DNA from: Gordonia sp. PDNC005
GTDB lineage: Bacteria; Actinomycetota; Actinomycetes; Mycobacteriales; Mycobacteriaceae
NCBI RefSeq assembly: GCF_016919385.1
Contig: NZ_CP070351.1
Span: 1 to 64,000 of the forward strand
Length of the DNA stretch: 64,000 nt
Direction: 5' to 3'
Shown: in pieces, positions 23,667-32,284 of the stretch
Layout: each line of letters starts with the position of its first letter
Position numbering within the stretch: position 1 is the stretch's first letter
Position numbers and translations under genes: made by a program
Notes under the pieces: model-generated
Seen by the model: only the letters and a program-made list of their open reading frames with translations
Databases searched by the model: none
Told to the model about the DNA's origin: nothing

Positions 23667-25252
23667 CGCTCACTCTCGCCGACTTTTTCTGCGGTGCAGG
23701 CGGCTCCTCGACGGGAGCGCTCATGGTCCCGGGCGTGACTCTGCGCGCCGCGGCGAACCACTGGGACCGGGCGATCGAGACGCACGCCGCGAACCATCCT
23801 GACGCTGATCACATTCACGCCGACATCTCGCAGTACGAGCCGTCGCTATTCCCTCGCACGAATCTCGGCTGGTTCTCTCCGTCGTGCACGAAGCACTCGG
23901 TCGCCCAGGGCAAGCGCCTCCACGACGCGCAACCCGACCTGTTCGGCGAGGTCCTCCCAGACGCTGCGGCCGAGCGGTCGCGGGCGACGATGTGGGATGT
24001 CGTGCGGTTCACCGAGTACCACGCGTACGAGGCGGTGATCGTCGAGAACGTGGTCGAGGTGACGAAGTGGCCGCCGTACGGTGCGTGGCTCGCGGCGATG
24101 GACAGTCTCGGCTATGACCACCAGCTGGTGATGCTCAACTCGATGCATGCCCAACTGATGGGCGATGGGGCGCCGCAGTCGCGTGACCGGTTCTACTGCG
24201 TGTTCTGGCGCAAGGGGAACCGCCGCCCGGACCTGCACCGGCTGACTCGGCCGCGAGCAGTCTGCCCGACGTGCGGCCCGGTGAGGGCGATGCAGTCGTG
24301 GAAGAAGCCCGGTAACACGATCGGGAAGTATCGGTCGCAGTACGTGTACCGCTGCCCGAACGTCGCGTGCCGGAACGCGATCGTCGAGCCGATCGTGCGT
24401 CCGGCCGCCGACATCATCGACTGGTCACTTGAAGGTCAGCGGATCGGCGATCGTGCCCGCCCGCTCGCGGACAAGACGATGGCCCGCATTCAGGCGGGGA
24501 TCGACCGCTACTGGGCACCGCTGATCATCGAGGCGAGCGGCAACACGTACGACGCCGCCGACCCGAAGCATCCCGCGCACGGCCGCACTGACGGGTACAT
24601 GCGGGCGTGGCCGACCAACGACCCGCTCCGCACCGTCCACACCACGGGAGGCAAGGCCCTCGTGGTCCCGGTCGAGGGGCGTGAGGGGAAGGTCGCCCGG
24701 TCGGCCGCCGATCCGCTGCGCACAGCGACGGCCCGCAACGAGACGGGACTGGCGTTCCTCGCACAGTTCCGGGAACGGAACCGCCTGCTCGACCCGCACA
24801 GCGAGCCGCTGACGACGGTCGTTGCCGACGGTGCCGGGCAGATGCTTGTCCAGCCGTCGGACGCGTTCATCGCCGAGCTTCGCGGCGGTGGGTCCACGGT
24901 CCGACCGGTGGCCGACCCACTCGCCACTGTCACCGCATCAGGCAATCATCACGGTCTAGTCACGCCGTACTACGGCGCTTCGAAGTCCGCGCAGACCTCG
25001 GATGCTCCCATGCCGACGGTCACGACTGTCGAACGTGCGGGGCTCGCGACTGGCGCCACCATCGACATCGACGATGTGCGGTTTCGGATGCTCGAACCCC
25101 GCGAGTACAGCCGGGCGATGGACTTCCCAGCCGACTACCAAATGCTGGGCACCCGTCGCGAGCAAGTCAGGTTGGCGGGTAACGCGGTTACCCCGCCGGC
25201 GGCTCGCGACCTGATCTCGGTAGTCGCGGAGTCCCTGGGCGTGGCGTCATGA
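23663..25252 (+). CDS. DNA cytosine-C5 methyltransferase, variant motif IV
   Basis: 529 aa. Motif I is DFFCGAGGSSTG (residues 7-18), the catalytic loop is FSPSCTKHS instead of the usual PPCQ-FS, and ENVVEV is motif VI. Motif VIII-like QSRDRFY and the final RLAGNAVTPP are present. A zinc-ribbon insert (CPTCG ... CPNVACRN) sits near residues 205-245. Residues about 315-460 hold five repeats headed by DPL-x-T or a variant (EPLTT, APMPT). It would methylate cytosine in phage DNA, probably against host restriction; no nuclease partner is adjacent. Confidence 0.88.
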   Translation: MTLTLADFFCGAGGSSTGALMVPGVTLRAAANHWDRAIETHAANHPDADHIHADISQYEPSLFPRTNLGWFSPSCTKHSVAQGKRLHDAQPDLFGEVLPDAAAERSRATMWDVVRFTEYHAYEAVIVENVVEVTKWPPYGAWLAAMDSLGYDHQLVMLNSMHAQLMGDGAPQSRDRFYCVFWRKGNRRPDLHRLTRPRAVCPTCGPVRAMQSWKKPGNTIGKYRSQYVYRCPNVACRNAIVEPIVRPAADIIDWSLEGQRIGDRARPLADKTMARIQAGIDRYWAPLIIEASGNTYDAADPKHPAHGRTDGYMRAWPTNDPLRTVHTTGGKALVVPVEGREGKVARSAADPLRTATARNETGLAFLAQFRERNRLLDPHSEPLTTVVADGAGQMLVQPSDAFIAELRGGGSTVRPVADPLATVTASGNHHGLVTPYYGASKSAQTSDAPMPTVTTVERAGLATGATIDIDDVRFRMLEPREYSRAMDFPADYQMLGTRREQVRLAGNAVTPPAARDLISVVAESLGVAS

Positions 25253-25474
25253 CGAGCAGAAGTGCCGGTGCTTGCACCGCAGGCACTCGTAGAACACGCG
25301 GGCTGTCTCGCCCTGCGACGGTGCCGCCCACCCCTGAAGAACGTTCCCCCGTATCCCGATCAGGCCGACGTCCGACAGGCGTAGCCCGCACTCCCAACAC
25401 GACAACGGGACCGTCGACACGTACGCGCCCGGCCTCAACTGCACACCGCCCGGCGAGAACCACGACCAACTCAT
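25247..25474 (-). CDS. Candidate reverse-strand zinc-ribbon protein
   Basis: 75 aa from the ATG at 25474, with TACGTT six bases upstream (leaderless). CWECGLRLSD and CLRCKHRHFC form a convincing zinc ribbon, and the composition is protein-like, unlike the Arg/Thr/Pro-rich forward frame. It ends inside the methyltransferase gene end by 6 bases. Moderately sure that this strand is the real one. Confidence 0.5.
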   Translation of the reverse strand: MSWSWFSPGGVQLRPGAYVSTVPLSCWECGLRLSDVGLIGIRGNVLQGWAAPSQGETARVFYECLRCKHRHFCSS

Positions 25475-25514
25475 GCCGAGAACGTAGCGGCACCCACCGA
25501 CAGGAACACTCCGC

Positions 25515-25601
25515 GTGCTCGACGACGAACCGCCCCTCATCACAACCGCAGCATGGACCGCAGTCGTGATCGTCATCCTGTTGCTCCTGGCGTTCGCATG
25601 A
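25515..25601 (+). CDS. Micro-ORF, 28-aa membrane peptide
   Basis: A GTG start gives DDEPPL followed by one hydrophobic helix (AAWTAVVIVILLLLAFA), ending in an ATGA overlap with the next gene. The acidic start and clean membrane segment suggest a real micropeptide. No homologue known to me. Confidence 0.45.
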   Translation: MLDDEPPLITTAAWTAVVIVILLLLAFA

Positions 25602-25789
25602 CCACCAGCCGGCCGCGGTGGCCGCGGTGCGCCGTATGCCGATCCCGACTGAACGTGTGGACCGTCGACGTCTGCCTACGCTGCTCCCTCCAGCAGGACG
25701 GTTACAGTAAAACTGCAACCCCCTTGAATGAAGGAGCGAAGTGTCCACGCTCGCCGTCATCCTCACCATCGGCCTCATCGCCAGACTGA
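25598..25789 (+). CDS. Small zinc-ribbon protein
   Basis: 63 aa. CAVCRSRLNVWTVDVCLRC is a compact four-Cys zinc ribbon. The C-terminal 16 codons run across the next gene's start, and operator site B lies inside its coding region, so only the first 40 residues look constrained. Confidence 0.5.
   Translation: MTTSRPRWPRCAVCRSRLNVWTVDVCLRCSLQQDGYSKTATPLNEGAKCPRSPSSSPSASSPD
25700..25726. promoter_or_regulatory. Operator-family site B (reverse orientation)
   Basis: GGTTACAGT-n3-ACTGCAACC followed by CCCTTG: reading the reverse strand gives CAAGGGGG plus the same palindrome as sites A, C and D. It ends 14 nt before the GTG at 25741. Confidence 0.65.
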
Positions 25790-26058
25790 CTCGCCTCGTC
25801 ACCGTCGACCAGATCACCCACTGGGCCCGCCAACGGATCGTCGTCCGCTTCGGGTTCGGGAACCTCGCCTACCTCGTCACCTGCCCGTGGTGCATGTCTG
25901 TGTGGCTCGGGTCGGGTGTCGCGGTCGCCGCCTACTGGTGGGGCGACACTCGCTGGTGGCTCATGGTCGCCTTGGCCGGCACCGCATCACTCGTCACCGG
26001 GTGGGCAGCGAACTGGCTCGACCCCGCGCCCGCCTCCACCGACGAGGACGGTAAGTGA
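25741..26058 (+). CDS. DUF1360-like membrane protein
   Basis: 105 aa from a GTG after gaaggag. Segments LAVILTIGLIARLTRLV and a longer hydrophobic region (SVWLGSGVAVAAYWW ... VALAGTASLVTGW) give two or three membrane helices. The Cys-Pro-Trp-Cys (CPWC) before the second helix and the LTRLVTVDQIT start are typical of the DUF1360 family found in phages and Bacillus spores. Function unknown. It precedes portal directly. Confidence 0.7.
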   Translation: MSTLAVILTIGLIARLTRLVTVDQITHWARQRIVVRFGFGNLAYLVTCPWCMSVWLGSGVAVAAYWWGDTRWWLMVALAGTASLVTGWAANWLDPAPASTDEDGK

Positions 26059-27632
26059 TGGGACGCGCACCTGACTCCAACCTCGCCGCCTACGCGCCGA
26101 AGCGGGCTCCGCTCGGGAAGCGGCTCCGCGTCCCCGCGGGAGCACAGATCGTGCAGTTCCCTGTCGAGTCCGGCGGCACCCGCCCGGCTATCGTCGCGGC
26201 CGCACAGGTCCTCTCCCGCCGCAAACTCGACCGCACCGTCAAACGCGCACCCGCCGAGGCATGGCAGTCCGAAGTGTGGGCACTCCGCGACGAGACCGGT
26301 GAACTCCGGTTCATCGGCGACCGGCAAGCACGGGCGTGCGCGCAGGCCCGCGTGTTCGTCGGGAAGAAGCCCGACCCCAGCGGGGAACCCGAACCCGTCA
26401 CCGACGGCATCGGCGCCCAACTCGCCCAAGCCCTGTTCGCCGCGACGGGCATGATCGAGCAGACGATCCGCCGCGCCGCGCAGCACCTCATCTACAACGG
26501 AGAGACCCTGCTGGTGGTCCGCGAGGACGACGACGGCCAACTCGAACTGTCGGCGCACTCGGTGTCGGAACTGACCGGTAGCCCCGGCCGGTGGAAGCTC
26601 TCGAACGGTATCGACAAGCCCCGCGACGTCGGCGACGACGAGATCGTCATCCGCTGCTGGACTCCGCACCCCGAATGGTCCGCCCGTGCCGACGCGCCCG
26701 TCCGCGCGGTCCTGCCGATCGCCCGCGAGCTCCGCGGCCTGTCGCAGTACGTGTCGGCGCAGGTCGACTCACGCCTTGCTGGTGCCGGGATACTCCTGGT
26801 GCCGCAGGAGATCGAGTCGATGCAGTCCCAAGCAGACGACGACGGCGAAGACCCGTTGCCGTTCGCCGATGAGCTCACCGAGTATCTGATGACTCCGGTC
26901 GCGGATCGTGACAGCGCCGCTGCGATCGTCCCGTTCATGGCGACTGTCCCCGCCGAACTCCTCGACAAGATCAAGCACATCAGCTTCGCGACACCCCTCG
27001 ACGAGCATGCCCCGGCGCTGCGCGAGGAGTGCATCCGCCGCATCGGGCTAGGCATGGACTCAGACCCGTCAGTCCTCCTCGGGCAGGCATCGTCGAACCA
27101 CTGGTCGGCGTGGGCCGTCGACGAGAACGAGATCAAGTTCGGTGTGCAGCCGATCGTCGCGACGATCTGTCACGCCCTCACCGTCGGGCTGCTCCGCCCA
27201 TTGCTCGTTGAGCAGAGCATCCCGGATCCCGACCTGTACTCGGTGTGGTTCGACACGACGCCGCTGCTGGTGCGTCCTGACCGGTCGAAGGACGCGCAAG
27301 CACTATTCGACAAGGGCGTCATCAGCGCGGCGATCCTGCGTCGCGAGAACGGTTTCGACGACAGCGACGCCCCCGACGCCGAGGAGATCAAGGACAAGGT
27401 CGTCCGCGACCTCATCGGCACCCGCTCCGACCTCATCGACAAACTGCTGCCGCAGCTGGGGATCATCATCCCCGGCATCACCGACAACGCCGAACGCGTC
27501 GACGACACCCTCGCCGAAGAGGACGCGACAGTCGCCACCGACACTGCGCCAGCAGGCGAGAGCACGCCGGCAGTCGCGCCGGAGCCGCCGAACGCTCCGC
27601 CGGTCATGGGCGAGACGGAGGCCACCCAGTGA
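26058..27632 (+). CDS. Portal protein
   Basis: 524 aa. Size, position after terminase and before MuF, and features such as AAQHLIYNGETLLVVRED, ELRGLSQYVSAQVDSRL and a late helical wing with an acidic/Pro-rich tail fit the SPP1/HK97-type portal. It would form the dodecameric ring at the head vertex. The ATG shares a base with the upstream stop (TGATG). Sequence motifs are weak, so the call rests partly on synteny. Confidence 0.8.
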   Translation: MGRAPDSNLAAYAPKRAPLGKRLRVPAGAQIVQFPVESGGTRPAIVAAAQVLSRRKLDRTVKRAPAEAWQSEVWALRDETGELRFIGDRQARACAQARVFVGKKPDPSGEPEPVTDGIGAQLAQALFAATGMIEQTIRRAAQHLIYNGETLLVVREDDDGQLELSAHSVSELTGSPGRWKLSNGIDKPRDVGDDEIVIRCWTPHPEWSARADAPVRAVLPIARELRGLSQYVSAQVDSRLAGAGILLVPQEIESMQSQADDDGEDPLPFADELTEYLMTPVADRDSAAAIVPFMATVPAELLDKIKHISFATPLDEHAPALREECIRRIGLGMDSDPSVLLGQASSNHWSAWAVDENEIKFGVQPIVATICHALTVGLLRPLLVEQSIPDPDLYSVWFDTTPLLVRPDRSKDAQALFDKGVISAAILRRENGFDDSDAPDAEEIKDKVVRDLIGTRSDLIDKLLPQLGIIIPGITDNAERVDDTLAEEDATVATDTAPAGESTPAVAPEPPNAPPVMGETEATQ

Positions 27633-28018
27633 CCACCACAGAGCAGGTGACCGCCCGCGACGTGCTCCTCGCCTGCGACATCGCAGTCCGCCTCACCCTC
27701 GAAGCCGCAGCGAAGATGGTCCGCAACCACCGCGGCCGCGGTGAACGCGGCCGGTACGTCGGCATCGACGACGCCGACCTGTACCTCGTCCTCGACCCGC
27801 CAGCGACCGCCGCCGAGATGGACCGGTTCGTCGCGAAGTTCACCGACTGGTGGCACCTGCCGTCCGTACTCGACGACTCAGCGGTCCCGAACATGCGCCT
27901 GTACATGGGTGCCTGCCAGGAGTACGTGCGCGCGCTGATGCTGTCGCAGACACGGCACGACCCGACGGTGCTGCACACCTACCTCGCTCAGGCTGATGCT
28001 GTCGCCGCTTCCCGCTGA
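27629..28018 (+). CDS. Hypothetical head-region protein
   Basis: 129 aa from a GTG in a GTGA overlap with portal. Mostly helical (FVAKFTDWWHLPSVL). It overlaps the MuF gene by 23 bases. No family recognised; the position suggests a head-assembly accessory. Confidence 0.65.
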   Translation: MTTTEQVTARDVLLACDIAVRLTLEAAAKMVRNHRGRGERGRYVGIDDADLYLVLDPPATAAEMDRFVAKFTDWWHLPSVLDDSAVPNMRLYMGACQEYVRALMLSQTRHDPTVLHTYLAQADAVAASR

Positions 28019-29852
28019 CGCCCGCGCCGCAGCAGAGGAACGCCTCGCGCGAGCGGACGAGGCGATCGAGACAGCTGTCCTGTCGGCGATGTCCGCGTGG
28101 CTCGACGCGTGCCGAGTCCTGATCATCGCCGAAGCCGCCGACCAACTCGGCCTCATCGCGGCCGGGTTCGACCAGGCCAACAGTGCCGTCGATGCTGCTG
28201 TCGGCGCGTGGAATGACTGGCGGCGGGGTGTCGACAACGAAGTCCTACCTGCCGTCGCGATCGCGTTTGGTGAAGCGTTCCAGGCTGAGCGGCTCGCCGA
28301 CCGGTCACAAGGGTCGTTCACCCCGCAGATGGAGTACATGGAGACCGTCCGCGACCGGCTCAAGATCTGGCCCGACGGCGCGTTCGAGGAACTCCGCCCA
28401 GAGCTCGTCGAAGCCCTCGCAGGAGCGGAGACGATCGAGCAGATCACCGACCGCGTCGGCATGGTGTTGGGCATCGACAAGGACCAGCGGGCGATCAAGG
28501 CCGCGATCAACGACATCGAGAAAGCACTCGACGATCCTCAAGGCTATGGACTTGATTCGGACGAGATCAAGGCACTGCGCGCCGACCGCCGCGCACTGTG
28601 GGAGCAGCACGACGCCGAGGAGACGAAGTGGCGGTGGCTCGCTCGTCGCATCGCCCGCACCGAGGCACACGGCGCGGTGAACTACGGGCAGCTCGCCGCG
28701 GCCCGGCAGAACGAAGCCGATACCGGCGACCCGTACTGGAAGCGGTGGCTCGCAACAGAGGACACTCGCACGCGTGCGTCGCACCGTGTCGCCGACGGAC
28801 AGTCGGTGCGGCTCGCCGAGAAGTTCCGCGTCGGCACCGCGCTCCTCGACTTCCCCGGCGACCCGAGCATGGATGCGCCGCACGAGACGATCAACTGCCG
28901 CTGCTCGATGATGTTCTACGTCGGCGACGCCATGACCGAAGCACTCGACGGGCAGCCCGAGGTCCGGCAGGGGACCGACGAACCGGAGACGATCGCACAG
29001 ATCCTCGAGAACCTTGCACCGGACGAGGACACGACCGATGCCGAGACTGAGGTCGCTGAACCCACAGCAGACGAGCTCATCGAGGACGACGACGTCGATG
29101 ATGTTCCGGCACCGCCAGCCGAGGACCTGTCAGCGGTCGACATAGACCAGTTGCTCGCGTTGATGCTTGAGCGGATCCGCGCAGACGACGGATCGTATGA
29201 AGCCGTACGAGACGAGTACGAGCGGCGCGAGCACAGACCAGTGGACCTGACGTCTGTCCCTGATGACGGTGTCCTCGAACTCGCGAAGAAGGAACGAGAC
29301 GCCGAGGACCCCGCCCTGTTCTACACCGCACTCGATGAGCTGGACGGGCGCCCAGTATTCGAGACCGTCACCCCGGCACTTGACCTGCCCGACAAGCCCG
29401 GCGGCAGCCCACGGCCGCCGCACCGCACCGCGGCCGACTACTACCGGGAAGGCAAGGTCGCACCGGTCGATGACCCCGACATGCACTTCGAGCACGCCCA
29501 CGAGAAGGCGACCGCGGCACGGCTCCGCGAGATGGGACTGGAAGTGCTATCGGTGTACGACCAGGGCCCGGACCCTGATGCCGATGCGCTGATCAATCTC
29601 CGAGCGTCGGAGATCAAACTGGCCGTGGGGACTCCCAACTCGATTCACAAGCAGGGGCAACGCGCGGCGAAGAAGGGGCAGAACACGGTCGTCGTGTTCG
29701 ACGCCGTGGACGCCGGCAGCAAGGCTAGCCCCGACAACCTACTCGCGGGTGTCCGGAACGTGATTCGTTCATTCGGAGCAGTCGTTCAGGAACTGCTGGT
29801 CATCTCCGTTGGCCGGCCGATACGATGGAGACGCGATGAGCAGCATGAATGA
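27996..29852 (+). CDS. MuF-like head protein fused to CdiA_C-like nuclease toxin
   Basis: 618 aa. Residues about 60-330 are a MuF/gp7 minor head domain ending in the typical DAPHETINCRCSM block. An acidic disordered linker (330-400) follows, then a spacer, then a C-terminal domain (about 495-610). That domain has an H-E-K helix (FEHAHEKATAARLREMG), Asp residues in DPDADALI, the pair E-I-K in ASEIKLAV, and GQNTVVVFDA, matching the PD-(D/E)XK nuclease plan of CdiA C-terminal tRNase toxins. MuF polymorphic toxins of temperate phages are an established class. The toxin domain is presumably packaged or released by the lysogen. The downstream gene looks like its immunity partner. Confidence 0.75.
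   Translation: MLSPLPADARAAAEERLARADEAIETAVLSAMSAWLDACRVLIIAEAADQLGLIAAGFDQANSAVDAAVGAWNDWRRGVDNEVLPAVAIAFGEAFQAERLADRSQGSFTPQMEYMETVRDRLKIWPDGAFEELRPELVEALAGAETIEQITDRVGMVLGIDKDQRAIKAAINDIEKALDDPQGYGLDSDEIKALRADRRALWEQHDAEETKWRWLARRIARTEAHGAVNYGQLAAARQNEADTGDPYWKRWLATEDTRTRASHRVADGQSVRLAEKFRVGTALLDFPGDPSMDAPHETINCRCSMMFYVGDAMTEALDGQPEVRQGTDEPETIAQILENLAPDEDTTDAETEVAEPTADELIEDDDVDDVPAPPAEDLSAVDIDQLLALMLERIRADDGSYEAVRDEYERREHRPVDLTSVPDDGVLELAKKERDAEDPALFYTALDELDGRPVFETVTPALDLPDKPGGSPRPPHRTAADYYREGKVAPVDDPDMHFEHAHEKATAARLREMGLEVLSVYDQGPDPDADALINLRASEIKLAVGTPNSIHKQGQRAAKKGQNTVVVFDAVDAGSKASPDNLLAGVRNVIRSFGAVVQELLVISVGRPIRWRRDEQHE
29821..29826 (+). promoter_or_regulatory. -10 hexamer for the candidate immunity gene
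   Basis: TACGAT lies inside the toxin gene end, followed by ggag and the ATG at 29836. It could let the lysogen make the immunity protein without late transcription. No clear -35. Confidence 0.35.
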
Positions 29853-30162
29853 GACCAGTGTCTACGTGGACACGGACCCGACGATCACCGAAGACGACGT
29901 CCGGTCCGCGGCTGCTGCTGTGCTCAACTCGTCGGACCTCCTGGGGAACGGTTCGTGGGAAGTAGTCGCCGATACGTACTCGGCGCCAGGGTCTACCTAC
30001 GCAGTCGACATCGACGATGTTCGTAACCCCGCGCTGACCGAACTTGCACACGCTGTCCGCGACGCGGTGGCCGCCGCTCTCGGCGTGCGGGTCCGAATGG
30101 AGTACGAAGTCCCCGAGCTCGCAGCAGGATCTGCAGTCCAGCCGCTCTCCCAGTCGGTGTAG
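29836..30162 (+). CDS. Candidate immunity protein of the MuF toxin
   Basis: 108 aa, acidic (many Asp/Glu; the first 50 residues hold nearly no Lys or Arg). It overlaps the toxin gene by 17 bases and has its own ggag ribosome site and -10-like hexamer. Small acidic proteins encoded directly after a C-terminal toxin domain are the standard arrangement of polymorphic toxin immunity genes. I recognise no immunity family, so the call is by position and charge. Confidence 0.55.
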   Translation: MSSMNETSVYVDTDPTITEDDVRSAAAAVLNSSDLLGNGSWEVVADTYSAPGSTYAVDIDDVRNPALTELAHAVRDAVAAALGVRVRMEYEVPELAAGSAVQPLSQSV

Positions 30163-30216
30163 GTTCACGCAGCCACGCCCGTCGGTGGTGAATACTGGCA
30201 GGTGAGTTTCGTGCTG

Positions 30217-30235
30217 CTGGCGGTTGGGCCGGGCA
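30217..30235 (+). promoter_or_regulatory. Late leader motif, copy 1
   Basis: ctggcggttgggccgggca, 21 nt before the capsid protease start. TACTGG (30193-30198) lies upstream as a possible -10, and a small CCCA/TGGG hairpin follows. Confidence 0.7.
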
Positions 30236-30256
30236 CCCATCTGCTGGGAGCCTGCC

Positions 30257-32284
30257 GTGACCTCCATCTTCTCCGCGATCACCGCCGCCGGTGTCGTCTA
30301 CGACCGAAGCGATTTCGCCGACCCGAAGCTGTCAGGACCGACCGCGCTTACCGTCACCGCAGACGGCCGCGTCTACGGTCACCTCGCCGCATGGGGAACA
30401 CCGCACATCGGAATGGGCGGCCGAGTCACCCCACCCAAGAGCCCCTCCGGGTACAAGTACTTCCACCAGGGTGTCGTCAACACACGCGACGGTGACCTCC
30501 CCGTCGGAAAGCTGACCCTCGGCACCGGCCACGCCCCTGTCGACGGACGCACTGACGCCGTCGCAGCCGCAGCCCACTACGACAACACCGGCACCGTCGC
30601 AGCCGCCGTCCGCGCAGGCGAAGACGAACACGGCATCTGGCTCGCCGGCCGCATCGTCCCCGGAACCGCCCCCGAACGGATCGACGAACTCCGCATGTCC
30701 GGAGTCTCCGGAGACTGGCGAGGCGTCAACGGGCAGATGGAACTCGTCGCGGCGCTCGCGGTCAACGTCCCCGGATTCCCACTCCCGCGCACCGAGCAAC
30801 TCGTCGCAGGAGGACAGCCGACTGCCCTCGTCGCAGCGGGCGTTGTCGCGCCATCCGCGCCTCCGACTGCCGACGAACTCACTGCGATGGTGTCATCGGC
30901 GGCGGAGAAGATCGTCGACGAACGCCTCGCGGCGCATCGGCGACGCGACGCGGTCACTGGTCGGATGACGGCTCTCGTGGCGTCGGCGAACGCGGACCGT
31001 CGACAGCGGGCTGTGGACCGGATGACACGTGCCCTCACAGCCGCTGGCGGTCGTCGTGTCCGCTCGATGGAAGGTGCGCAGCGGTTCGGCGTGTCGATCG
31101 GTGACCTGATCCCCGAGGCGATGCTGCAGGCGCAGAAGACGGCCGGCGACTTCGCAGAGGCCGCGGGCAACGACGTCGCGAAGTTCCTCGACCCGTCCCG
31201 CGGGAAGGAACACAAGAAGCCTGATCCGTCGGGCGGAGAGCGCGCGAAGGCGCACACCGAGGACAAGGCGTCGATGTCGAAGGACCCCGACAAGGGCCCG
31301 GCGAAGATCGTGAACAAGGCCGAACCGGTCAGCGACGAGCCGAAACAGGACGGCGCGCCGAAGAGCGACGACAAGGCAAAGAAGCCCGAGTCGAAGCCTG
31401 CGGAGAAGGCCGCCGAGAAGCCGAAGGCCAAGTCCGCGCCCAACGACAGCGCCAAGGCCGACATCGCACCCGCCTCAAATGTGGACGCAAAACCAGACAA
31501 CACGCAGGCCAAGGGCAACATTCCGGAAAAGCCGGAGAGTTCGCCAGCAGCCGAGAAAGAGCGGTCGGAGAAGAAAGCAGAGGCGGTCACGCCGCAGACA
31601 GTCGCGCCTGCTCCCGACAGCGCCGGCGCCGGTACCGCCCCCGACGCCGGTGCTGCCGCGTCGTACTTCCCGGCGGACTACCCGCCCGCCGAGTCGAGCT
31701 ACGCCGACCAAGAGGTCGGGTCGCCGATCGACACCACTGCGCCCGCACGACTGGCCGACAACGGCGAGAAGGGCGGGCCGATGGAGGAGGACGAACTACC
31801 CGCAGTCGGTGCCAACGGCGGCGCGCTCGTCGACTATGCCGACGGCATGGCGATCTACACCGACGGCTCGGTGACCGACGGCACCGAGTGGAGCGCCGCT
31901 GACTCGTCGATGATCGAGAACGCTGCCGCTGCCCGAGCGATGGACATGCAGGCACGCGCAGCAGAAGATCCGACAACGATCCAGACCGACGTGCCTCCCC
32001 GCACCTCGGGGTACGGCGTGTACATGGAGGAAGACCAGTCTTCGCTGACGGGCGCGAATGGTGGTGCTCTCACCGAGTACAACGACGGTGTCGCGTCGTA
32101 CGACGACGGGACGTCGACGAACGGTGTTGTGTGGTCGCAGACCGCGGCACCCGAGGCGGACCCGATCCTCGCGCCACCGCCCACCGCTGATCAGACGCTG
32201 ACGGCGTCGGCGTACCGCCGGGCGATGCGCCGGATCGGGTTGGCGGCGACGCCGACGTCGTGGAGGGCGGCCCCAAAAGCGTGA
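30257..32284 (+). CDS. Capsid maturation protease with scaffold-like and repeat regions
   Basis: 675 aa from a GTG after gggag. Residues 1-190 resemble actinophage prohead proteases (GRVYGHLAAWGTPHIGM, HYDNTGTVAAAVRAGED, GVSGDWRGVNGQMELVAALAVNVPGFPLPR). A helical stretch follows, then about 120 Lys/Ala/Pro/Glu-rich disordered residues (about 315-440). The C-terminus has two copies of GANGGAL-x2-Y-x-DG-x3-Y-x-DG and a final helical piece. The middle may act as a scaffold, cleaved during head maturation (inference). Confidence 0.75.
   Translation: MTSIFSAITAAGVVYDRSDFADPKLSGPTALTVTADGRVYGHLAAWGTPHIGMGGRVTPPKSPSGYKYFHQGVVNTRDGDLPVGKLTLGTGHAPVDGRTDAVAAAAHYDNTGTVAAAVRAGEDEHGIWLAGRIVPGTAPERIDELRMSGVSGDWRGVNGQMELVAALAVNVPGFPLPRTEQLVAGGQPTALVAAGVVAPSAPPTADELTAMVSSAAEKIVDERLAAHRRRDAVTGRMTALVASANADRRQRAVDRMTRALTAAGGRRVRSMEGAQRFGVSIGDLIPEAMLQAQKTAGDFAEAAGNDVAKFLDPSRGKEHKKPDPSGGERAKAHTEDKASMSKDPDKGPAKIVNKAEPVSDEPKQDGAPKSDDKAKKPESKPAEKAAEKPKAKSAPNDSAKADIAPASNVDAKPDNTQAKGNIPEKPESSPAAEKERSEKKAEAVTPQTVAPAPDSAGAGTAPDAGAAASYFPADYPPAESSYADQEVGSPIDTTAPARLADNGEKGGPMEEDELPAVGANGGALVDYADGMAIYTDGSVTDGTEWSAADSSMIENAAAARAMDMQARAAEDPTTIQTDVPPRTSGYGVYMEEDQSSLTGANGGALTEYNDGVASYDDGTSTNGVVWSQTAAPEADPILAPPPTADQTLTASAYRRAMRRIGLAATPTSWRAAPKA

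Noticed and set aside
25249..25569. Forward 106-codon ORF coupled to the C5-methyltransferase stop
   Set aside because: The product is an Arg/Thr/Pro/Ser-rich string typical of an out-of-frame G+C-rich strand; the reverse frame has a coherent zinc ribbon.
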